DNA from: Candidatus Gastranaerophilales bacterium
GTDB taxonomy: Bacteria; Cyanobacteriota; Vampirovibrionia; Gastranaerophilales; Gastranaerophilaceae
Assembly (NCBI GenBank): GCA_944325595.1
Contig: CALVAQ010000002.1
Span: forward strand, 112,879-176,878
Reading direction: 5' to 3'
DNA length: 64,000 nt
Shown: piece by piece, positions 25,772 through 34,145 of the stretch
Layout: every line of letters starts with the position of its first letter
How positions within the stretch are numbered: position 1 is the stretch's first letter
Notes under the pieces: generated by a model
Told to the model about the DNA's origin: nothing
The model's input: the letters and a program-made list of their open reading frames with translations, nothing else
Database searches by the model: none
Made by a program: the position numbers and the translations under genes

Positions 25772-26761
25772 ATGGGTATGGCAGCATCACAGGCCAGATA
25801 TCTTGGTCTGACAGCAAGAAAAATAAATGTTGAGTACGAAGGGCAACAGGTTAACCAGCAAAGAACGGCTCTCGCAAATGAAAGCGCCGGTCTTTTTAGA
25901 AGATTGTTAACACTTGAAGTACCGACAGCCCCCTCTCAAGCAGATTATTATACAGAAGAATATACATACAATGATCCTTCCAGCGCTGACGGCAAGGTAA
26001 CAATAAAATCTATAACGGAAAATCCCGATTCGCAGCCTACTACATATACTGTCGTTACATCATATAAAGAAACCGTACCGCAGTATAACTCAATTAAGGA
26101 TCAGCAGGTTTCTGTAGTTGGTGATACTGGTAAAATTCAACTGAGCAACGGAAACCAATTTGACCTTGAAGGTCCGATTAGCGGTTTGGGACAGGCTGAT
26201 GTAGACGAATTCAACAAAGCTATGGGCATAACCGACCCCAATGACCCGAAATACAATTCTGCTGATGATACTTATTACAGATTCACAAATACTGCAAATA
26301 ACACGACTTATTATATCAACGCATCAACAACAATGTTTGACCCCTCAGACAACCAGCAAAGTACTCAGGTTGTAGACTTTTTGACAAAAATGCCTGTTGA
26401 TCAGGAAGTAACCAAAACAATTGATAATGCAACTTTAGGCACAACATCATCAGGTTTGTACAACTCTATATACTGGACAGACGAAGATGGTACACACTCA
26501 TACTCACTCACTCAAGGACAGAGCTATGATGAAGTTGCATATAATGATGCAATGGCTCAGTACAATTATGACAAATCGGTTTACGACAAAGAAATAGCAG
26601 ATATTAATGCTAAAACTGAAGAATTACAACAAACAGACAGAACTCTTGAATTGAGACTGAAACAGCTGGATACAGAGCAAGAAGCGCTGCAAACAGAGCT
26701 GGATTCTGTTAAGAAAGTTATTGATACAAACGTTGATAACGTATTTAAAACATTTCAATAG
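25772..26761 (+). CDS. Axial-like helical paralogue B (MGMAASQ family), unknown function
   Basis: A 329-residue relative of the preceding gene. The N-terminus (MGMAASQARYLGLTARKIN, then VEYEGQQVNQQRTALAN) and C-terminus (KQLDTEQEALQTELDSVKK, then FKTFQ) are conserved, while the centre (about residues 50-265) differs almost completely. Such conservation at the ends with divergence in the middle suggests that the ends assemble and the centre is exposed. GGAG precedes the ATG. It has its own upstream gap of about 270 bases, and the next gene starts 27 bases after its stop, so it probably leads the operon that continues to 28586. Confidence 0.7.
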   Translation: MGMAASQARYLGLTARKINVEYEGQQVNQQRTALANESAGLFRRLLTLEVPTAPSQADYYTEEYTYNDPSSADGKVTIKSITENPDSQPTTYTVVTSYKETVPQYNSIKDQQVSVVGDTGKIQLSNGNQFDLEGPISGLGQADVDEFNKAMGITDPNDPKYNSADDTYYRFTNTANNTTYYINASTTMFDPSDNQQSTQVVDFLTKMPVDQEVTKTIDNATLGTTSSGLYNSIYWTDEDGTHSYSLTQGQSYDEVAYNDAMAQYNYDKSVYDKEIADINAKTEELQQTDRTLELRLKQLDTEQEALQTELDSVKKVIDTNVDNVFKTFQ

Positions 26762-26788
26762 TTAGATTAGAAGATATGTGAGGACATT

Positions 26789-27616
26789 ATGTCTTATAAA
26801 AACGACGGATACCTTGTAATAGCAAATAAATTCAGCAAAGCTAGCTCAGATGCAAAAGCACAGTTGTTTGAAACATATGACAGACTCAGAGATATTACTG
26901 TCAGCGGTTCATCACTTGACGGTGCCGGTTTCGGTACTGCAGGTAGCTTCTTATGGCAGATAGCAAGACTTATTTCTCCTAGTGCATTTATGCCGGCACT
27001 TGGAGGTAATACATCAATGAACATTCCCGGTACATCATACTGGTCTCCAATCAGCGGTGGTAACTCAATTTTAGACAGCGGCTCTGCAGCGTTCGGTGTA
27101 ACTGACTTAGGTAACTATCCGGGATTTCCGAGCGGTGCTGCACCTATAGCATGGGGCTTTGGTATGGATACAAGCTATACTGACGGTACAATTACTGGCG
27201 GTGCATCAAATATGTACAGCGCAGCAAATATAGGCGGGTCAGTCGGACTTAATGCAGCAGCATACGGTGCCGGTGTAGCTACAGGTTTTGGTGTTCCCGG
27301 TACAAGCTGGGTATTGCCTGCTGCCGGTGTAGTTTCCGGTTTTGCCGGTGTTGTTCAGGCAATGGCGCCTTATATGGGCAGTTTTGGGCTTGGTGCTACT
27401 GTTCTGGGTAACTTATTACAAGGTACATCTTCAGCAGGTTTGGCAGCATATCAAAATATTTCAGGCAGTATTTTATCAAATGCAGACACTATTCTTTCAA
27501 ACAAAGTAAGAAATATAGAAACTGTAGTAAAAATGCTTGATACACAGGGTGATATCGTCAAAAAAATGCTTAAAGATGATATCGAAAGCGACAGCAAACA
27601 AGTTCAAAATATGTAG
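26789..27616 (+). CDS. Gly/Ala-rich hydrophobic protein with helical ends, unknown
   Basis: A 275-residue protein. Residues 1-45 form a polar helix (GYLVIANKFSKASSDAKAQL). Residues 50-215 are rich in Gly, Ala, Ser and aromatic residues, with long hydrophobic runs (YGAGVATGFGVPGTSWVLP, AAGVVSGFAGVVQAMAPYM) that could enter a membrane. The last 45 residues are again a polar helix (VRNIETVVKMLDTQGDIVKK). It lacks an N-terminal signal peptide. The layout is reminiscent of membrane-inserting substrates of contact-dependent secretion, but no homologue is recognised. GAGG precedes the ATG. Confidence 0.65.
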   Translation: MSYKNDGYLVIANKFSKASSDAKAQLFETYDRLRDITVSGSSLDGAGFGTAGSFLWQIARLISPSAFMPALGGNTSMNIPGTSYWSPISGGNSILDSGSAAFGVTDLGNYPGFPSGAAPIAWGFGMDTSYTDGTITGGASNMYSAANIGGSVGLNAAAYGAGVATGFGVPGTSWVLPAAGVVSGFAGVVQAMAPYMGSFGLGATVLGNLLQGTSSAGLAAYQNISGSILSNADTILSNKVRNIETVVKMLDTQGDIVKKMLKDDIESDSKQVQNM

Positions 27617-27635
27617 TCTGTTATTTTGGAGCAAG

Positions 27636-27860
27636 ATGAAAAATATAACATACTTTAGAACATTAAATGAAGCAATTTCAAATAGATTTGTGCTCATTTC
27701 GTTGCTTAAACGTGTTGTAAATTTTTATTACAATATGTATTTTTATCACCCGAATATATTCAAGAATTTTTCTAATATGTCGATAAACAATACAGAACAC
27801 AAAAAGAGTTTAGCTTTTTTAAAAGCAGCAGGGAGCTCAAATATTAATTTAATATATTAA
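27636..27860 (+). CDS. Small unknown protein, 74 residues
   Basis: A small gene beginning 20 bases after the previous stop, with TTTTGGAGCAAG directly before the ATG (GGAG, spacing six), which is the reason for calling it. The protein is basic and aromatic (FVLISLLKRVVNFYYNMYFY) with a polar C-terminal part. No motif is recognised. An upstream in-frame start would overlap the preceding gene and is not needed. It lies in the same direction and cluster as the helical paralogues. Confidence 0.5.
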   Translation: MKNITYFRTLNEAISNRFVLISLLKRVVNFYYNMYFYHPNIFKNFSNMSINNTEHKKSLAFLKAAGSSNINLIY

Positions 27861-27951
27861 GAATTATTAATATTGAGTCATATCTGAGCAATAAACTACA
27901 GTGTTTTGTTTTTATAGTTATGTGAAGGTCGAAGTGGCCAAGGAGTAAACA

Positions 27952-28224
27952 TTGTTTTTAGATGTATTACAAACCAACCTACAAAAAATAGTGAACTTCT
28001 TCGGGTATCTGATGGCATACTTCAGAAGGCACAATGTGCTGCAAATGTTTGTAAATCAAATTGTGACAATGGTAAAAGACTATTTAACCATGAATAGAAA
28101 ACTCAAAATGGCTAAATACAGAGTAAACTACCAGTTGTACAGATTGAATCAAATGGAACAGCTGATTGCCGAAAACAATGAACATGTATTCCTCAGAGGA
28201 AATAAAATCAACCTTCAACGTTAA
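27952..28224 (+). CDS. Small helical protein starting at TTG, 90 residues
   Basis: The start is a TTG at 27952 with an ideal AAGGAG six bases upstream; no ATG is suitably placed. The first half is hydrophobic and amphipathic (LQKIVNFFGYLMAYF). The second half (MNRKLKMAKYRVNYQLYRLNQ) resembles the N-terminal helix of the 181-residue protein on the minus strand at 50660 (RKLQLTQRINQIQYRLMQL). It ends 32 bases before paralogue C. A short GGTC/GGCC hairpin lies directly before the ribosome site. Function unknown; it may be a partner of the helical family. Confidence 0.65.
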   Translation: MFLDVLQTNLQKIVNFFGYLMAYFRRHNVLQMFVNQIVTMVKDYLTMNRKLKMAKYRVNYQLYRLNQMEQLIAENNEHVFLRGNKINLQR

Positions 28225-28256
28225 TACTATAACAACTAGACAAGGGTGGAAGCGCT

Positions 28257-28586
28257 ATGGGAATGGCAACATCACAACTAAGGTTAATGTATCTGCATGC
28301 ATACAGGCTCGATTTGGAATATAAAATTCAGCTTGTTACCGAAGCAAAAATGAATCTGTCAAAGACATGTACAGATTTGTTGAATGTCGGTACAGATCTT
28401 GATGCTGATGACCCTATGGTAAAAATGCTCGAAGCCCGCAAAGAGCGCTTGAATATTATGGAGAAAAAGCTTGATATGCAGATGGAGCATTACAAGCATA
28501 AACTCGAGATGATTAATACAGAATATGACTCATGCGAAAAAATGCTCAGTGAAAACATCAAACGCTCATTCCAATATGCGGCCTAA
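28257..28586 (+). CDS. Short axial-like helical paralogue C (MGMATSQ), unknown
   Basis: A 109-residue member of the family that has lost the variable centre. It starts MGMATSQLRLMYLHAYRLD, continues LEYKIQLVTEAKMNL, and ends with a coiled coil (KKLDMQMEHYKHKLEMIN) and an SFQYAA tail that matches the FKTF tails of paralogues A and B in position. It shows that the two helical ends can stand alone, as in rod- or needle-like proteins. GGTGG precedes the ATG. Its last four bases overlap the convergent protease gene. Confidence 0.7.
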   Translation: MGMATSQLRLMYLHAYRLDLEYKIQLVTEAKMNLSKTCTDLLNVGTDLDADDPMVKMLEARKERLNIMEKKLDMQMEHYKHKLEMINTEYDSCEKMLSENIKRSFQYAA

Positions 28587-29293
28587 TCCGTATTTAACTT
28601 AGAAAGCTTATTTCCCGACACTGAGAGTTTTATAAAGTTTTTGGCTTCGTTAATTGGTACAGCAAAGCCGATACCGATATTTGATATATTGTTATCGGGA
28701 TTGTATATTGATTGGCTGATACCGATTACTTCGCCATGGATATTTATTATCGGTCCGCCCGAGTTACCGGGATTTATCGCTGCATCAGTTTGGATTTTAT
28801 TTCTTTTGTAATCAATTCTTGAGACAATTCCTGTCGTTAATGTTCCGCTAAAACCGAATGGATTACCAATAGCCAGTACTCTTTGTCCAACTTTAACTTT
28901 TTCTGAATCACCGAGCTGGATTACGGGAAGAACCTTCTTTGCATTGATTTTTATCAGCGCTAAATCATTGTCTTTTCCCATTACGGAAACAGTTTTGCCT
29001 CTAAATACTTCACCTGTTGAAATAGTGACCTGAACTGACGGAGAATCCTCAACAACGTGAGAACTTGTTAATATAATCCCCGTAGAGTCAATTATACATC
29101 CCGTACCGCTAGAATGACCTTCTTTTAAATCAGCTTCAATCAATACAATTGACGGTGTCATCTTCTCATATATTCTGCTTATTACTGCATCTTCGTCATC
29201 AGATGTATTATTTATAATTCCTGCATAACCTGTTTGAATGCCCGAAGAAAGCAGTAAAATAAATAACAAAAATCTAACCGTGTATTTGTGCAT
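28583..29293 (-). CDS. Exported trypsin-like serine protease, HtrA/DegP-like without PDZ domain
   Basis: A 236-residue protease. Residues 1-24 are a signal peptide ending near GYAG. The catalytic triad is visible as His in LTSSHVVE, Asp in GKDNDLALIKI and Ser in INPGNSGGPI; GTGCIID and IGNPFGFSGTLTTGIVS are further family marks. DegP-type proteins usually have one or two PDZ domains after the protease; here the chain ends about 20 residues after the last strand, so there is none. Probably periplasmic protein quality control. Convergent with the helical cluster; its position beside exported-looking proteins may be chance. Confidence 0.88.
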   Translation of the reverse strand: MHKYTVRFLLFILLLSSGIQTGYAGIINNTSDDEDAVISRIYEKMTPSIVLIEADLKEGHSSGTGCIIDSTGIILTSSHVVEDSPSVQVTISTGEVFRGKTVSVMGKDNDLALIKINAKKVLPVIQLGDSEKVKVGQRVLAIGNPFGFSGTLTTGIVSRIDYKRNKIQTDAAINPGNSGGPIINIHGEVIGISQSIYNPDNNISNIGIGFAVPINEAKNFIKLSVSGNKLSKLNTD

Positions 29294-29471
29294 AAAGTCT
29301 CCTCGTCTATTTTTCTCTTTCCACGGGCATTATGAATAAAGATTTAAAAAAAAATAATATTAAGACAGCAAAAATATAAGTTAATTAAATTTTTTATTAA
29401 AATCATCAAAAAAACTGTAAATATTCTTTTTACAAAGAGCAGTATTTAAAAGCAAATTAAAATTTATGATT

Positions 29472-29477
29472 TATAAT
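29472..29477 (+). promoter_or_regulatory. -10 element (TATAAT) before the GlcD-like gene
   Basis: TATAAT 18 bases before the ATG at 29496, leaving a short leader that contains the ribosome site GGAAGG. Confidence 0.45.
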
Positions 29478-29495
29478 TCATATTGGAAGGGCAGT

Positions 29496-30902
29496 ATGAT
29501 AACGCTAATAAGAGAACAAACATACAAAAACAGGATTATTTCCGACATAGAAAAAATTGCCGGCAAAGACAATGTCATAAGCGACACAGAAGGTGTATAC
29601 GCTTATTCTTTTGACTGTGCACATGTACCTTTCAACAAAGGTAACAAAACCGTTGTTGTCTTTCCTCAAAACACAAAACAGGTCAGCGAAATACTAAAAA
29701 TAGCAAACAAGAACAAAATTCCCGTTATTGCAAGAGGTGCAGGAACAAATCATGCTGGAGGCTGCACACCAGTAGACGGCGGAATAATACTGCATTTTTC
29801 CAGAATGAATAAAATACTTGAAATCAGCAGCGAAGACCTTACCTGCAAAGTACAACCGGGTGTTGTTGTTGCTGAACTGCAAAAGGAAGTAAAAAAGCAG
29901 GGATTGTTCTTTCCTCCTGATCCGTCAAATCTGGCAGTATCTACAGTAGGCGGAGGGATTGCTCTTAGCTCGGGAGGTCCGAGAGCTTTTAAATACGGAA
30001 CATTTAAAGACTATGTACTGGAACTGGAAGCGGTCCTCGCTGACGGTACAATTATAAAAACCGGAGCACAAACGCCAAAAAATGTAACAGGATACAACCT
30101 CACACAACTTCTGGTCGGCTCAGAGGGTACTCTTGCAATTGTCACACAGGCTACTTTAAAACTCATACCTGCTCCGGAAGATACAAATGTAATGCTGGCA
30201 TATTTTGAAACTGTAGAATCAGCTGTAGATGCAGTCAGCGGAATTATAAACAATCATCTTGTACCGTCAGTGGTTGATTTGTTGGATAAAAAAACATTGC
30301 AGACAATAGAAGATTTTTATCCGACCGGATTACATACCGATAAAGAAGCCGTTTTGCTTATAGAAACAGACGGTGACAGCTCTTCTGTCAAAAATCAAAT
30401 GGAAAAAATTGAAGCTATATGCCAAAAGTACGGCTCGAGTTTTGTCGAATGCGCCAAAGACGAAATTCAAAGAGAAAAAATCTGGGCATCAAGACGCGCG
30501 GCTTTTGGTGCATGTGCAAAGCTCGCTCCAAACGTAGTTACGGAAGATGTTGTTGTTCCCCGTTCAAAAATTGCCGAACTGGCAAGAGGAATAATCAAAA
30601 TTAGTGAAAAATACAATATAATAACAATGGTTATGGGGCATATAGGAGATGGAAATATTCATCCGAATTTCGCACTGGATTTGAGAGATAAACAACAAAG
30701 TGAAAACTTTCAAAAAGCAAAATCAGAACTGTTCGAACTGGCTGTATCTCTTGGCGGAACACTTTCAGGCGAACACGGTATAGGCTGCCAGAAAGCAAAA
30801 TATTTGCCTTTAGCGGTAGATAAGGTTACACTAAAAATAATGAAAGATATAAAGAAATTATTCGATCCGAATTATATTCTTAATCCTGACAAAATGATAT
30901 AG
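29496..30902 (+). CDS. FAD-linked 2-hydroxyacid oxidase (GlcD / D-lactate dehydrogenase type)
   Basis: A 468-residue flavoprotein of the VAO/GlcD family. The FAD_binding_4 domain spans about residues 35-210 (VVFPQNTKQVSEIL, PVIARGAGTNHAGGCTP, VGGGIALSSGGPRAFKYG, GSEGTLAIVTQ). The C-terminal oxidase domain holds MGHIGDGNIHPNF and GTLSGEHGIGCQKAKYL. ATG 29496 has GGAAGG upstream. Substrate could be glycolate or D-lactate. In anaerobes such enzymes can couple to ETF, and etfBA is 19 kb away in this window, but they are not adjacent. cutA follows nine bases after the stop. Confidence 0.9.
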   Translation: MITLIREQTYKNRIISDIEKIAGKDNVISDTEGVYAYSFDCAHVPFNKGNKTVVVFPQNTKQVSEILKIANKNKIPVIARGAGTNHAGGCTPVDGGIILHFSRMNKILEISSEDLTCKVQPGVVVAELQKEVKKQGLFFPPDPSNLAVSTVGGGIALSSGGPRAFKYGTFKDYVLELEAVLADGTIIKTGAQTPKNVTGYNLTQLLVGSEGTLAIVTQATLKLIPAPEDTNVMLAYFETVESAVDAVSGIINNHLVPSVVDLLDKKTLQTIEDFYPTGLHTDKEAVLLIETDGDSSSVKNQMEKIEAICQKYGSSFVECAKDEIQREKIWASRRAAFGACAKLAPNVVTEDVVVPRSKIAELARGIIKISEKYNIITMVMGHIGDGNIHPNFALDLRDKQQSENFQKAKSELFELAVSLGGTLSGEHGIGCQKAKYLPLAVDKVTLKIMKDIKKLFDPNYILNPDKMI

Positions 30903-30910
30903 GGGTGTTT

Positions 30911-31225
30911 ATGAAAAACTGCATTATATACTGTACTGTACCTAACGAATTCAATGCAAACCTGATTGCGACAACGCTTGTTGAAGAAAACCTCGCCGCC
31001 TGTGTAAATATACTGCCTGCGGTTACTTCTGTGTACAGATGGAATGACAAAGCGCAGGAAGACAAAGAACTGCTGCTGATGATAAAGACAAGAGAAGAAA
31101 GATTTACTGACGTTGAAAAAAAGATTAAAGAACTCCATGAATATACAGTGCCGGAAATTATTGCAGTACCGATTATTCAAGGCAGTGAAGAATATCAAAA
31201 CTGGATTGTAAACGAAACAAAATAA
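30911..31225 (+). CDS. cutA: CutA1-family divalent cation tolerance protein
   Basis: Small trimeric PII-like protein associated with copper and divalent-ion tolerance. NLAACVNILPAVTSVYRW, TVPEIIAVPI and the final YQNWI are the family signature; at 104 residues it is of normal length. ATG 30911 is preferred to a GTG two codons earlier because AGGGG lies five bases upstream of it. It overlaps the following gene by one base (TAATG). Confidence 0.93.
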   Translation: MKNCIIYCTVPNEFNANLIATTLVEENLAACVNILPAVTSVYRWNDKAQEDKELLLMIKTREERFTDVEKKIKELHEYTVPEIIAVPIIQGSEEYQNWIVNETK

Positions 31226-32058
31226 TGAAACAGTTGGGTGAAGAAGACAAAAAATATAAACTGACCTTTGAAAAAATGGTCAATTTTGTACGTTCTATCG
31301 GTCTTGAAGTAAATACAAATACAAAAGCAAGAGGACATCAGGGTTTTTTCTTAAAAAACAGAATTGATATTTCATCAAATATTGATTACAAAAGAAAAAT
31401 CGAAGTATTAATTCATGAATTTACCCACTACGTACACTATAAAATAGACCCTTCCGTTGTAAAATCACACGGTTCACTTGCTATTCTGTTTCCTGACTCA
31501 GATATAGACAGAGTTGAGGCTGAACTCATGAGAGTCACTAAATTTGTTGACAGGAACAGAGCTTTGCATACTCTGTATGTTCAGAGAGAAAACACACTGG
31601 ATGAAATAAAAAAACTCAGCAGCGAAATAAAAATGGAATATCCTGACTTCAAACGTTCTTCACCGTACAAACCCATAGAAAAAGAAATTAAAAAAACTGA
31701 TGCAAAATACCTGCTCAAATATGACAGAGTAAAAGTAAAAACTATGTTTCTGGGAGCAACAAAAGACTATTCTGTTCAAACTATTGATACAGACTTTCCT
31801 AAATTTGATTACTGCACAAAGACCTATATCGTTTTAAAATCAAAACAACGGCTATTAAAGAGAATCAGCGGAAGAATAAACCGCTTAAGCTCATATTACA
31901 AAAGACCGACAGAGCTTTTTGCAAGGTTTGTGGAGGCTTTATTTGTTGATACCGCCAAAGTTTCTGAACTCGCTCCTCATGCATATCTTGTATTTTGCTC
32001 AGAGCTTTCCAAAAACAGATATCTTCATCTTGCAGATTTAATAAATAACTTTTTTTAA
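31225..32058 (+). CDS. Putative zinc metallopeptidase with HExxH motif
   Basis: A 277-residue protein with the zinc-peptidase motif LIHEFTHYVHY at about residues 67-77 and possible third ligand Glu in RVEAELMRVTK. The surrounding sequence vaguely resembles ImmA/IrrE-type peptidases, but no DNA-binding part is present. The remainder is basic and helical, and the C-terminal KRPTELFARFVEALFVD segment looks conserved. There is no signal peptide, so it is cytoplasmic. Coupled to cutA by TAATG. Confidence 0.65.
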   Translation: MKQLGEEDKKYKLTFEKMVNFVRSIGLEVNTNTKARGHQGFFLKNRIDISSNIDYKRKIEVLIHEFTHYVHYKIDPSVVKSHGSLAILFPDSDIDRVEAELMRVTKFVDRNRALHTLYVQRENTLDEIKKLSSEIKMEYPDFKRSSPYKPIEKEIKKTDAKYLLKYDRVKVKTMFLGATKDYSVQTIDTDFPKFDYCTKTYIVLKSKQRLLKRISGRINRLSSYYKRPTELFARFVEALFVDTAKVSELAPHAYLVFCSELSKNRYLHLADLINNFF

Positions 32059-32085
32059 GAAATTTTATTTCTCAAAGTTGTAATG

Positions 32086-32091
32086 TATAAT
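32086..32091 (+). promoter_or_regulatory. -10 element giving a probably leaderless MCE gene
   Basis: TATAAT seven bases before the ATG at 32099 and no ribosome site; the -35 is weak. Confidence 0.4.
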
Positions 32092-32098
32092 TAACAGT

Positions 32099-32758
32099 AT
32101 GAAAAAGCATATGATATGGCTTGCAGAACTTTTGTTATGGGGATTTATTATATTCTCCGTACTTTTTGTATCATTTTTTGTGTACAACAAAAAAGTTAGT
32201 GAAAAATACACATATTACGTATTCTTTAAAGATATTGACGGTTTAATTAAAGGTTCTCCTGTTAAAATTCAGGGATACCAGGTCGGATATGTTTCAAATA
32301 TATCAATAGTAAACGAAGATGTATTTGTTACATTCATAATTACCGACCACAAAATTCAAATGCCCAAACAACTTGCAGCAAGTGTAGAATTTACAGGCAT
32401 GGGCGGCTCAAAATCGCTTGAACTTTTTGTACCCGAAAAAAACTCAAAAAATCAAAATCTAATTACAACCATTGAGCCGAGAAGAATAAATGACTTTTAT
32501 ATATATCAAAACCAAATTGCACAGAATATAGTTACAATGACATCAGAATTTATGAAAATGTTCAACGACAGAAACAGCGGACTGGTCAAGGATTTTATAT
32601 CAAATCCTACTTTGATAAAAGAAACAGACAGTGCACTGGATAATATAACGGAACAAGAATTGAAACTTTTGAAAAAACTGAAAAAAAGGAAAGAAAATGA
32701 CAAACAACGTGACAATAGTGAACCACCCGTTGTGCGAACACAACCTGAGTGTGATTAG
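32099..32758 (+). CDS. MCE/MlaD-family lipid-transport protein
   Basis: A 219-residue membrane-anchored protein with one N-terminal helix (about residues 8-30, LAELLLWGFIIFSVLFVSFF) and an MCE domain (YYVFFKDIDGLIKGSPVKIQ, VGYVSNI, FTGMGGSKSLEL). MCE proteins form rings that carry phospholipids between membranes, consistent with a diderm cell. The C-terminal tail is helical and charged. No permease or ATPase (mlaE, mlaF) is adjacent. Its last 62 bases overlap the start of upp in another frame. Confidence 0.85.
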   Translation: MKKHMIWLAELLLWGFIIFSVLFVSFFVYNKKVSEKYTYYVFFKDIDGLIKGSPVKIQGYQVGYVSNISIVNEDVFVTFIITDHKIQMPKQLAASVEFTGMGGSKSLELFVPEKNSKNQNLITTIEPRRINDFYIYQNQIAQNIVTMTSEFMKMFNDRNSGLVKDFISNPTLIKETDSALDNITEQELKLLKKLKKRKENDKQRDNSEPPVVRTQPECD

Positions 32759-33353
32759 AGACAAAGATATAAACTCTGACGGGTTTAAAAACTCAATGAA
32801 AAGACTTGCCACTATTCTTATTTTGGAGGCAACAAAAAATCTGCCGCTAAAAGAGTACACGGTTACAACACCAATCAAAGAATGCAAAGTAAACAAAATC
32901 AGCGACGAATACAAAATTATCTTTGCACCTATTTTGCGTGCGGGTCTGGCTATCTCTGATGTAGCTGCAGAAATTGTCCCCGATGCCAGTATTCAGCACG
33001 TAGGTATGTACAGAGACGAAACAACGCTCGAACCTGTCTGGTATTATGATAAAACACCTGTCAAATATTCTGATCCTCAGCACATAAAAGTCTTTATCCT
33101 TGATCCGATGCTTGCAACCGGAAACTCTGCTCATGCGGCAATTTCGTTGTTTTTAAAAAAAGGAATTCCCGTTGAAAACCTTGTCTTTGTATCAATTCTG
33201 AGTGCTCCTAACGGAATAAATCTTTTAACAAAAGACTTTCCGAACCTGAAAATTATAACCGCAAAGATTGATGAATGCCTGAATGAAAGAGGTTATATAG
33301 TTCCCGGGCTTGGAGATGCTGGAGACAGGCTATTCAACACATTTGAGAAATAG
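32697..33353 (+). CDS. upp: Uracil phosphoribosyltransferase
   Basis: Salvages uracil with PRPP to UMP. The PRPP loop is ILDPMLATGNSAHAAI; PILRAGLAISD, HVGMYRDE and YIVPGLGDAGDRLF are other hallmarks, and the length (218) is typical. AAAGGAAAG precedes the ATG, which lies inside the MCE gene. The start is well supported because the N-terminus (VTIVNHPLCEHNLSVIRD) matches the family. Confidence 0.96.
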   Translation: MTNNVTIVNHPLCEHNLSVIRDKDINSDGFKNSMKRLATILILEATKNLPLKEYTVTTPIKECKVNKISDEYKIIFAPILRAGLAISDVAAEIVPDASIQHVGMYRDETTLEPVWYYDKTPVKYSDPQHIKVFILDPMLATGNSAHAAISLFLKKGIPVENLVFVSILSAPNGINLLTKDFPNLKIITAKIDECLNERGYIVPGLGDAGDRLFNTFEK

Positions 33354-33354
33354 T

Positions 33355-34113
33355 ATGTTTAAGTTTGAACTCATTAACGACAAAAAAATACTGTACTCGG
33401 ATTTATTGCCAAAATCAAAAGCTATCCATCTTTTCACAACAAGACAGAGCGTAGTAACATCAAAGGATTTGCCTGAGCTCAAAGAATTGTGTACCGGCAA
33501 CATAACAAAACTGTCAAAATATCTTTCAATTAAACCGGAAGATATAATAATCCCGACTCAGACACATTCTGACAACATAGCAATTGCGAAGAAAAATACA
33601 ATATTTCCCGAAACAGATGCGCTTATTGTAGATAACTCGAATATAGCGATACTTTTGAATTTTGCGGATTGCACTCCTGTTATACTATATGACGAAATAA
33701 ACAATATCGGTGCTATAGCACATGCAGGCTGGAGGGGCACTGCAGCATCAATCTCGCAAAAAGTTATTCTGCGTATGCAAAAGGAATACGGAACAAATCC
33801 TTCCGATATTACCGCAATAATAGGACCGGCTATTTCTATGAAAAATTACGGAGTCGGATACGATGTTTTTGAAAAATTAAAAAATACACTAAAAAATGAG
33901 TATAACGACTATTTTTTCTGTGATAATGACAGCCAAAAGTACAATGTGGATTTAAAAACAATAAATCAACATCAGCTCGAAGAATTAGGCGTAAAGAGAA
34001 TTGACAAATGCGGGTATTGTACTTATGATTCCGTTGATATATTCTTTTCTTATAGGAAAGAAAACGGAAAAACAGCCAGACACAGCGCTGTGTTTAAATT
34101 AATTAACCAATAA
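33355..34113 (+). CDS. pgeF: Peptidoglycan editing factor PgeF / multicopper-type polyphenol oxidase (YfiH family)
   Basis: A 252-residue DUF152 protein. The zinc-site segments [16 protein letters not shown] and AHAGWRGTA supply the His-Cys-His set, and KCGYCTYDS with [14 protein letters not shown] is the C-terminal signature. Relatives hydrolyse purine nucleosides or correct peptidoglycan precursors. It begins one base after the upp stop; ATG 33355 is chosen because the upstream in-frame codons overlap upp. A link with nucleobase salvage through upp is plausible. Confidence 0.92.
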   Translation: MFKFELINDKKILYSDLLPKSKAIHLFTTRQSVVTSKDLPELKELCTGNITKLSKYLSIKPEDIIIPTQTHSDNIAIAKKNTIFPETDALIVDNSNIAILLNFADCTPVILYDEINNIGAIAHAGWRGTAASISQKVILRMQKEYGTNPSDITAIIGPAISMKNYGVGYDVFEKLKNTLKNEYNDYFFCDNDSQKYNVDLKTINQHQLEELGVKRIDKCGYCTYDSVDIFFSYRKENGKTARHSAVFKLINQ

Positions 34114-34145
34114 GTATTAAAACTAACAAGAGGGGAGCAAAACAA

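Noticed and set aside
27925..27951. tRNA-like sequence GGTCGAAGTGGCCAAGG before the TTG-start gene
   Set aside because: Too short for a tRNA; it is a small hairpin next to the ribosome site.
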